Shown piece after piece: positions 56,062 to 64,000 of a stretch of DNA of 64,000 nucleotides. The first letter of the stretch is position 1. Every line of letters starts with the position of its first letter. Under the pieces are notes generated by a model that saw only the letters and a list, made by a program, of their open reading frames with translations, did no database searches and was not told the DNA's origin. The stretch comes from Hirundichthys speculiger. Its lineage: Eukaryota > Chordata > Actinopteri > Beloniformes > Exocoetidae. The stretch spans positions 124,001-188,000 of the forward strand of contig JAGFBZ010000728.1 of the NCBI GenBank assembly GCA_018398805.1. Direction: 5' to 3'. Made by a program: the position numbers and the translations under genes.

Positions 56062-56677
56062 CAGCCTTTCTCAACCCTTTTTCAGTCACGACACCTTCAA
56101 AAGTGAATAAAATCTCAGGACACCCCAGAGTAAAATATAATCCAAAGCCACTCTGCATCGCTCCGACTGTAAATGCATACGTCTTGTTTATTTAGTTTAA
56201 ATAACCTGAACAGGATAACTGCACCAGAGTAGGCCTCAGCAGGAAAGCTTCTTTTCATCCGTGATGTGCTTGCTTCCATCCATCATCCTTGTATTGCCTC
56301 TTTTTAGCCTTATCGCTAGCAGCTAGCTTTGGTACCTATGGAGCAGATTCAGAGCTGGTGGATGAAGGCTTGATGAAGAAGTCGGCTCCTCTGTGATGTT
56401 CCGTTCCTGTGGGGCTTTTCTTTTTAGAAAACCATCCATTATGCTGCTAAAAAGTTCTCTTTGCTATCTGTGAAATAAAATTCCAGCGGTTAAATGATAT
56501 TACGACGTAAGCTAACGGGGCAGTCACGTTGACCTTACGCTGACCCCGTACTGACGTTGTTAACATTGGGAAATGGGCATGTGAGACATATTTTTATCAT
56601 ACATTTCATGTCCAAATGTTTATTCATTCATTCATAGGTAAAACGTATGTATTTATGTATGAATTCATATATTTATA

Positions 56678-57406
56678 CAGTGCTACCTCTACTTACGAAA
56701 TTAATTGGTTCTCTAAGTAGTTTCGTAACCTGAAAATTTCTTCAGTAGAGACGTGTTTTCCATGTAAATGTCCTAATCCGTTCCAAGCCCCCAAAATTCA
56801 AACATTATTTTTTTTAATTAATTATAAATAATACATGAAATGACAGAAAAACCTGTAAGAAATACATGTTAGAACTAGAGAAGCACTCAGAGAGCGCAGA
56901 CCTCCACTAAACACAACAATTATTGAAAATTTGAAAGTGATCCAGGATCCAGGATTTGTTCCGGATCACACCCAAAATGAAATCAGTTCTTCCTTTTTTA
57001 CATTTCTGACAACTCCTGAAAATTTCATCAAAATCCATCCATAACTTTTTGAGTTATCTTGAACACAGACAGACAGATAAACGCCGGCAAAAACATAATC
57101 TCCTTGACGGAGGTAAAAATTGTTTGTTTACCTGGTTGCTGGGTTACGCTCATACAGACAAGGGGTCCTCCTAGCTAATGGGATGCCAGGAAGATGCTAA
57201 GCGGTAGCCAATGGCAGAGCAGCTAAACAGATACAGTATGTTTACGTTCAGGTAAACTCTGGGAGCTGCGAGTAGCAGCGCTACTGTACTTTTGACTTTC
57301 GTATCCTGAATTTTCTTTCGTAACTAGAGGCAATATTTTCCTGTTGAGGCGTTTCGTAACCTGAAAATTTCATATGTACAAACGTTCGTAAGTAGAGGTA
57401 CCACTG
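56678..57406. mobile_element. Mariner-type element, CAGTGNTACCTCTACTTACG ends
   Basis: Starts CAGTGCTACCTCTACTTACG and ends GTAAGTAGAGGTACCACTG, flanked by TA (56676-56677, 57407-57408). No transposase. It contains a LINE-type tail (56871-57117). The right arm recurs inside both chimeric hATs (46120-46374 and 48729-49013). Confidence 0.85.
56871..57117 (+). mobile_element. LINE-type 3' tail (RTE-like) inside the mariner element
   Basis: Colinear with 42941-43805 once that copy's hAT is removed. Ends 'cctccttg'-like then 'ggaggtaa' (here 'ctccttgacggaggtaa'). Confidence 0.6.
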
Positions 57407-57498
57407 TATATGAAATGTCAGAATAGGGTCATTTTTTTTGACGACATCCCTGAAGCAGCCAGACGACACCCCAGTGTGCCGCGAGTTGAGAAAGGCTG

Positions 57499-58325
57499 GT
57501 TTAGCCCAGGACCTGGACAGCCTCTAAAGAGCTTCTGTGGTTAAAATGAGACAACCAGCAGAACCTTCCAGTTATTCCATCACGGACTGTGCACGTGCAA
57601 TATCACCGTGCACACGTTCTCTTGAGACATTCGTGTTTATATACTGGAAAATGACAACAGAATCCACACATTTGCACAAATGCCCACATTTATTTCCTTG
57701 CACTAACTTTTTTTTTTTTCCCACATTGATGTCTGGTTGAAAGTTAAAGGTGACGGGTATTCTCATTAGCTTCTGAGATGCACCACTGAGGGGCGACTGA
57801 AACTAGTCCTGAACACACAGGGGAACGTTCAACATGTCAAGTTGCAGGTTTAAGGTAACCAGAACGTGAGTCATGAGGCTTCCACAAGGAAAGAAGGGAA
57901 TAAAAGTTCAGCGTGATCATGAAGGAAGCCTGAGGACAAGTAGAGACAAGTAGAGACAAGGTCCCTCTCTGCAGCTCATTTGTGTCTGTCATTCAACTCA
58001 TTTATTTGACGGGAAAAAAATCAAGAGGGAGGCACGTTTCAGTTTTCAAGTGTCAGAGAAATTGCACCAGTGTGATCTGTGGAACGAAAGGAGAGAAACT
58101 TGAGAAATAAATGAATCGACTGTCAGCCTGGCTGGATTTCTGCATCCCTGTCCTCACGCTTATCTAGCGGTTATTCAAGCGTCCCCGATATGAACGTCAC
58201 CGCCACGTTGCGTCGGAGTCATGTCAGACTCACAGTGATCCAAGGCGGGAAACTGTCAACGGGTTAGTGTTTGCAGAGGCATCTGAATAAAAAGGAGCCT
58301 TTTATGCAGATATACTCTTCTCTAG
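57499..58325. other. Non-coding, nothing recognised
   Basis: A short triplicated AGTAGAGACA unit (about 57934-57960) and a T run near 57709-57719. No gene. Confidence 0.5.
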
Positions 58326-58845
58326 GGGTGCACGTTAACTATCGGGCCGATAACAGGAAATTATGACGTCATCCCGATAACTCCGATATCACGACGAATA
58401 GCCCTGATAACATATATATTTTTGTCAACACAGCAGTGCCTCGCTCCCTCTGAATCTTGAATGACCGGCAGTGAATGTTATGTTAATGTAAAGTCATAAT
58501 CAGAAAAACGATTTATCAATCAGGAAAATCAAGAATACCCCCTCATGCCAGAAAACAACTTGTTAACTCGGTCATAATTTTGGTAGTTGCTAACTTGAAT
58601 CGATATTCGCAGGGAGGGAACGTTGGAATTTACGTTACACCTTGAATGCAGCCTGCAGCACAGCGCTGATCACAACAAACATGGCGGCGTGGAACTTCGT
58701 TAAAGTTTCAGAAGAAGATAGTTTGGTGGTTATTTGTGACGAATCCTCCGAGTGAATTCTACAAGGAGGGAAGCACAAGCTTTAATACGTCAAACCTGAT
58801 CAGCCTCCTACAACATAACAATCGCTTCCATGGAGCTTTGAAATG
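58326..58845 (+). mobile_element. hAT, T(A)GGGGTGCACGATAAC family, copy 3, right-truncated
   Basis: Begins TAGGGGTGCACGTTAACTAT and matches the first half of 21308-22371, then stops near 58845 after 'catggagctttgaaat'. No right end or duplication. Confidence 0.8.
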
Positions 58846-59337
58846 ACCCCCGATCAAATATCATTAACTAAAAATATAATATTAAATCCAATCAAGGATA
58901 TTGGCAAGTAAAAACTTCAAAATAAAATAAAAAAGGTTTTGTTCTTGTTGGTGTGGTTGCTGTACGTTAAACTCAGAAGGGCTTTTAAGATAAATACTCA
59001 GTAGTTTTCAAACAAACAGCACACGCTACAGGTTTCTATTCCTCATATTAGCATCTTGCATGTTAATAACATCGTTAGATGTGCAGAATTAGGTGATCTG
59101 GACTCTAACTGAGGCTGAATGAGTTTTGGTGGGCAGCTGCAGAAAAGGAAAAAAGGTTTGAGTATATTAAGAGTCAGCTCTTTCCTTTAAACTCGCCGTA
59201 ATGTGAGCAGGATCATTTTTCTTTTCTAATTTTAGCTCCTGGGCTGGATGGCCGACCGAATCAACGGCTGCAACTCAACACATCCGGCGTTGTGACGAGG
59301 GGCCGGCGCTCGATGAAGATGCTAGATCAGGGGTGTC
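58846..59337. other. Non-coding, nothing recognised
   Basis: AT-rich at the left. No motif found. Confidence 0.45.
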
Positions 59338-60100
59338 AGACTCATTTCCACATCAGCATCATGGTGGCCCTCGAAGGGCCAGACTGACAGCATGAATGTG
59401 AACAAAATGCAATGTAAATTAAAATAAATTAAACGACACCTTAATATGTCGTTAAATAACGGTTTCTGTATTTACTATGTATTCAAGTTTGGAATAATGA
59501 ACTCATTATTATATTAAACTCAGGGTTTGTGGTTGTAAACCTGCTGTCGCACAGGTGATGTTTTAAGGGTCCGTTGCCATGGTAACGGACTGAGTATCCA
59601 TTACCTTGGTTTCAGAAGCAGGAAGCGATTCTTTGTTTTTCTTGTGGGCTAAATTTAGCATACTTAGCTCCGTGTTTGCTGTCAAAACGCCGACTGACAC
59701 CGCCTCATAACACAAAAGACAAACTGTTTTTTCACCTTAAGATACAAACTTGTATTTGTTTTCTCGTCGTTCATGAAACTGTTTTCCTTGTGCATCAATT
59801 TTTCTTTTCTTGGACCATACTGGGGTTCGTTTGTAGAGGTTTTTCTTAAGTCCATCAGTTCTGAAAATTGTCTTGATGTCTCATCAATGGTGGGATAACG
59901 TTATTGTTGTAGGTAACGATGAAATGCATTGTGGGATATGTAGTTTATCATCAATATGCACTTTAAAGCGGCGTAAGCTTATATTAAGTCTTATAATATT
60001 GGTTTAATATTTTAGCCAATAATGCACAAGCCCTCGATGGCCACATAAAATGATGTGGCGGGCCACATTTGGTCCGCGGGCCTTGTGTTTGACACAGGTG
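59338..60100 (-). mobile_element. hAT transposon, CAGGGGTGTCAGACTC family, copy 3
   Basis: CAGGGGTGTCAGACTC to GTGTTTGACACAGGTG, with duplications tgctagat (59330-59337) and tgctagag (60101-60108), seven of eight. The minus strand near 59650-59815 keeps remnants of the same MSKKRK-type transposase start, now frameshifted, and the X-box palindrome is intact. Confidence 0.87.
59573..59586. promoter_or_regulatory. RFX-type X-box palindrome in hAT copy 3
   Basis: GTTGCCATGGTAAC, identical to the site at 9008-9021. The flanking palindrome arms are shorter here (ccgtt...aacgg). Confidence 0.55.
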
Positions 60101-60108
60101 TGCTAGAG

Positions 60109-61015
60109 GGTCGTTTCCAGCATGTTTGTCCGTCCCTCCAGGCTGCGTTTGGAAGCCATTATTTCAGCTAACACAGCGGTCACCGGGCCCTGGATGTGTT
60201 TGCTGATGAGGACTGTCCGTCCCTCCTATGACTTCTGGACTGGACGCAGCGTCCATATTTTTATATTTATTCTGGTCTGTGTGCAGGGCAGCAGAGGCTC
60301 CGGTGCTGAGCAGCTGCAGCTGTGAGCGGTTGTATAATGAGCGCTGTTGTCTGGGCCGAGCCCGGGGCAGAAGACAACACTCTGCTCCCTGTGCACCGCG
60401 CTTATGACAATACACTACATCCTTCCTCTGAGCAGGTGACACTGATTGATGGACGTTCAGCGCCCGAAGAATTCATTTTTGTCTCAGCAAGCAATTCGGC
60501 TTGTCAAGAGTCGGAGCAGCGGCGGGTGTTATTGATGGCTGCATGGCACTCTGGGAAGGTTCTGGTTTTTGGTAATCCTGGTCCTCTGTCATGGCTTTCT
60601 GGGACATCATATTGAACTTGGACACCATTAATCCCCCAGTGACACAGTGCGCTCCTGACAATCTTCTCCGTTGCTGTAAAATGGAATCGGTTTACTTTTT
60701 TTTGGGGTGAATTTCAGCTGAAGGAAACACTGCCTCAAAATCTGAGCACTTTTACTCTGAAACAGAACATAGGAAATGCGTTTGGCTTAGCTTTTGTTGC
60801 TGCTCCGTACACGTCTTTGAAGTCCACGCGACTGCCGGGGACGTACCTGTCGCCAGGTTACGGGAATGGGCGTTTTACTGATTGCGATGAGTCTCACATC
60901 GTTTAACAGTGATCTCATTTTCTGATCTCATCAGGACCGATCGAGGCGCATCGTCCTCCCACAGCCAGAGAACCAGGAAAAAGAAGAAGAATAGTGGAGA
61001 TCCTTTCAGTGTCAG
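60109..61015. other. Non-coding, nothing recognised
   Basis: Short overlapping frames at 60122-60661 show no domain. Confidence 0.5.
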
Positions 61016-61567
61016 TAGAGGTTGGCGATACTGGGGATTTTGGTACCAAGTAAATACAGGGACAGTATTGCCGATGCCGATACCAATACTGATACTTTTT
61101 CATATTAAGCTTAATCTATCATGAAACTGCTGGTGTTTTGTGATTTTTGTCTTTGGGTTATTTTGTTAAAACCCAGGATAAGATTTCAGCCAACTTTATA
61201 GGTGACACAATTGATATTTTTGTGTAAATATTCCTTGGAGTTGAATTGTTCTGTTCATAATGGTTTTTCTGAGTGGGCGAGCCTGGGGGGGAGGGGCCAG
61301 ACTGAGTCTACCTGCATGCTTGTTTGGCCGACGCCACTGAGCCACGTGATGATGCAACGTCAAAAGACAAAAGAGGGGGGAGGGGGAGGAGGACACAGCG
61401 ACAGGTGTCAGACAGACTTCAACGAATTCCTACTCAGTCAGTGTTGTGGGGAGAGAAAAAAAGCGTGATCGATAATGGTCGATCTTTTTTGTACGAATAT
61501 CATTTGATATCAATACCAGCATTGGTATCGATATTATCGATATTAGGATCGATCCGGCCTACCTCTA
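61016..61567. mobile_element. hAT MITE, TAGAGGT(T)GGCGATAC ends
   Basis: Starts TAGAGGTTGGCGATACTGGG and ends GATCCGGCCTACCTCTA. GATACC/GGTATCGAT words occur near both ends. The flanking 8-mers (agtgtcag, gcggccag) agree poorly, so the duplication is decayed. Confidence 0.65.
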
Positions 61568-61917
61568 GCGGCCAGTGCAGCTGGAGGAGGATCCCTCTAC
61601 GGTGAAGCCTGGAAGGAGCCTAATAACTGCAGCACAGCATCCATCGCATTTAACTCAGTCATGATTAAGGTCGGAGCTCCATTTAGTCCCCGCGTGTCCT
61701 GCCGAGACAGATGTTTCTGTCCTCTTCAAACTTGACTGCAGCACTTTCAAATCATTGTGTGCAAACAAAAACAAATGTGCTCCCTAAAGACAGAGCTAAC
61801 GAGACAGAGCTGCAGGACATCATCGAGTCCCCTCAGGTCCTGGTAAAGCCCCGGAGTTACAACATGTCATGGTGCCACCGTTGAGCCTGTGCCTCGGACT
61901 GAATTAGGCGTCATAAC
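61568..61917. other. Non-coding, nothing recognised
   Basis: Nothing identified between the two hAT elements. Confidence 0.45.
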
Positions 61918-62082
61918 TAGGGCTGGGCAAGTTAACGCATTATTATCACGCGTTAACGCATTGATTTATTAACGGCAACATTTATTTTATCGCGCGTTAA
62001 CGCATGTTGCTCACATGCTTTTGTTTTGAAAAGTCTGTTACTGGCTGCTGCGGAAACGGAAGATGATTGGAGGTAAACATAG

Positions 62083-62140
62083 ACAGATAGATAGATGTAC
62101 TTTATTGATCCCAAACTGGAAAATTGTAGACATGTAAACA
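62083..62140 (+). mobile_element. Short LINE 3' tail insertion
   Basis: 'agatagatagatgtacttta' followed by 'ttgatccca' is a common 3' tail of fish LINEs and is absent from sister hAT copies at this point. Confidence 0.5.
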
Positions 62141-63265
62141 TGCGGAAAAAGCTAAAACGGACATGGAAACGGTAAAAATCCGTGTACTTTACAGTTCAGG
62201 TAGCAACTCAGGTAGCAATATTAACAATTTGCCCTGAAAAAAAATTCTAGACTGACACAAAACTTTGGCGTCATTCCTCCATGTTCCATCAGATCTGCTC
62301 CATGTGTTCACTGTCCTGCTGTTCTCTAGCTGGTTACTGCAGTGCAGCTCCATCTAGTGGCTCAGATGTGTAATGACAACAGAAAGTCCAGTCCTCCATT
62401 ATAAAAGACCCCCATTTTTAGGAATATGACTTCAAGATTAAAATATCGTCCTATATTCGGGCCAGTACGGTAGTTTGATCAAGGACTTACTCAATAGCAG
62501 ATGGGTGTCCTGCAATGCAGGAAATGAGCATCAGAGGATTCTGAGCTCGTCATGATCTGAGGAGACGCAGAGCTGGAGAGGCTTTGGTTCGATCAATATA
62601 TGAACTGAGTTTTCATTCAGATCTCCACAATATTGCAAATATTATAGTATGTGATTCCAGCGCCGCCATGCTACCTGAACTGCTGCACAAAGACATTTCA
62701 GGATCACTAAACTGGACAATTAAATATTAAAAACAAATTCAGACCCGTGGCCTGTTTTTTTCATTTTGTATTTTTGATCCAAGTCTAAAATTGAAATATA
62801 TATAAAAAATATATAAATATAAAAAAACCAACATTTTTTTTTTGTTTTTTTGTGTTAGATTAAAAAAATGAAAAACAAAATAAAATGTCGCATTTTAATT
62901 TTTTTTTTTTTTTGATTGACAATTGAAAATGGAAATAGGCTTAAAGACCACACATGACTGACGATCAACAGACAGCTGTGAGGAAAAAACTGTTTTAAAT
63001 AAGGGTGGACTAACTTTTGCAATATTCAAATCTGAGTCTTACTCACAAAAGGAGGAATGATACACAGATTGGTAAAATTACTGAACTTTAACGTGGACAT
63101 TTTCATTTTAAAGTTCTCCCAGACGGAGGATTCAACAGAAACAAGGTTATTTGTAACACTGACAAGTTGAACTCCCCGTTAAAAGTTTTCTGCTGTTACC
63201 TCAAAATTACCTGTTTTAATTTTCTGATTGTGCTGAGACAATCATTTTGTTGGATTTTGTTTGTA

Positions 63266-63352
63266 GACTTTTTTTTAAATTTTCAATTTAAATTTAATTT
63301 AAATTAATTTAATTTAAAATTTAAATTAATTTAATTTAAATTAATTTAAATT
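63266..63352. repeat. AATTTAA-type AT array
   Basis: Only A and T over about 85 bp (apart from one C at its left), built from TTTAAATTAA/TTAATTTAAA words that are self-complementary. Sister copies have only 'aaaaatttaaaaaa' here. Confidence 0.8.
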
Positions 63353-63615
63353 TTTAAGATGAGATCTACACTAAATATGTGTTTCTGACAAGTGCTGATG
63401 TTAAAAGTGTTTGACCAACAAATGTTATGGCACTTTAGTTCATATGGCAGCAGAACATTTAAATAAAAGTGACCTTTACACTACTTTTTAATTCATTATT
63501 TGATTTTTTCCGTATACAATGCAATTAATCGTGATTAATCAGAGAAATCATGTGATTAATCGCGATTAAAAATTCAAAATCAAATTAAAAATCGTTGTCC
63601 ATCCCTAATCATAAC

Positions 63616-64000
63616 ATAGCTGACAGGCCGCACGAGTCAACAGAAAGCTGTTACATTTGATAAACTGTGTCCTTTTGTCTCACAAAGCTCAAACCAACTA
63701 CCCGCATCGACAGCTTTAAAACCGATCCGGTTGCTTCAAATATTCTGCTCTCTTCATGTCAAATCGACTCACAACTTAACCTCAGGAAGTGTGCAGGTTT
63801 GAAGGCGGATATTTGCTTCAGAGAAGAGCAGGTCGATGCCGTGTTCCCGGCGCACGACTCCAGAGAGCTTTATTTGGTTGATTGGCCATCTTCAACCGCT
63901 GTCGCTTCATCCCAACCTTCCCGCGGTTGTTTCCGATCGATTTCTCTCTCTGCTGATGATCCGGTGCAGTCCAGAGGAGAACGCTCGTCTTTAAAGAGGA
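63616..64000. other. Non-coding, nothing recognised
   Basis: No motif or frame of note up to the end of the window. Confidence 0.45.

Larger units (their letters stand above)
56062..57498. mobile_element. hAT (Charlie-like) MITE holding a mariner insertion
   Basis: Terminal repeats CAGCCTTTCTCAAC and GTTGAGAAAGGCTG are perfect over 14 bp. The flanks atttagtg and gtttagcc share tttag, so the duplication is partly decayed. Removing 56678-57406 leaves a MITE of about 700 bp. Confidence 0.8.
61918..63607 (-). mobile_element. hAT, TAGGGCTGGGCAA family, copy 3 (inverted, enlarged)
   Basis: Starts TAGGGCTGGGCAAGTTAACG and ends AATCGTTGTCCATCCCTA. Flanks gtcataac (61910-61917) and atcataac (63608-63615) agree at seven of eight. 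It is longer than its sisters (1,690 bp against 1,132 and 1,044) because of a retroposon tail piece (62083-62140), extra sequence at about 62408-62745 and a further stretch near 62940-63060. Confidence 0.87.

Overview
This window looks like intergenic or intronic DNA from a vertebrate, most likely a teleost fish. That inference rests on the repeat content: many hAT transposons with clean 8-bp target duplications, Tc1/mariner elements with TA duplications, fish-type LINE 3' ends, a TG...CA solo LTR, TTAGGG-type interstitial telomeric DNA and abundant microsatellites. No host protein-coding gene can be identified with confidence. Nearly all recognisable coding sequence is broken transposase or reverse transcriptase. 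The exceptions are a MADF-domain exon fragment at 45 kb and a weak candidate exon at 38.8 kb.

Layout. 0.5-3.4 kb: a hAT element containing a second (Tip100-like) hAT and a solo LTR. 4.6-5.7, 15.9-16.9 and 61.9-63.6 kb: three copies of one hAT family with GATTAATC-rich ends. 7.1-10.7 kb: a possible LINE tail, a 166-bp hAT MITE, a LINE reverse-transcriptase 3' end, a hAT copy and a large imperfect inverted repeat. 13.4-14.8 kb: nested DNA transposons. 16.9-17.3 kb: a mariner MITE that landed inside a hAT target duplication. 18.3-19.4 kb: a probable element rich in AGTGTTAA motifs. 20.5-22.4 kb: two more hAT copies. 25.6-26.0 kb: degenerate telomere-like repeats. 26.4-30.0 kb: two Tc1/mariner elements, one inserted in a hAT MITE. 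31.0-32.0 kb: a hAT. 33.6-36.5 kb: a DNA transposon whose left arm has expanded into a minisatellite of about 2.6 kb. 39.5-40.7 kb: second copy of the 0.5-kb hAT family. 42.4-43.8 kb: a hAT transposase fragment, a LINE-type tail and another hAT. 45.0-45.5 kb: MADF exon fragment followed by repeated YY1-like sites. 45.7-49.4 kb: two inverted copies of one chimeric hAT family. 50.3-52.0 kb: minisatellite and truncated hATs. 53.6-54.4, 56.1-57.5, 58.3-58.8, 59.3-60.1 and 61.0-61.6 kb: further DNA transposons, one nested three deep.

The most interesting observations are the transposon-borne minisatellite carrying AATAAA in almost every unit, the layered insertion histories that can be read from target duplications, the hAT family that amplified after its BED finger was already broken and after it had captured LINE and mariner sequence, three transposon-borne RFX-type X-box palindromes, and the MADF/YY1 cluster. 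I found no convincing new multi-gene system.
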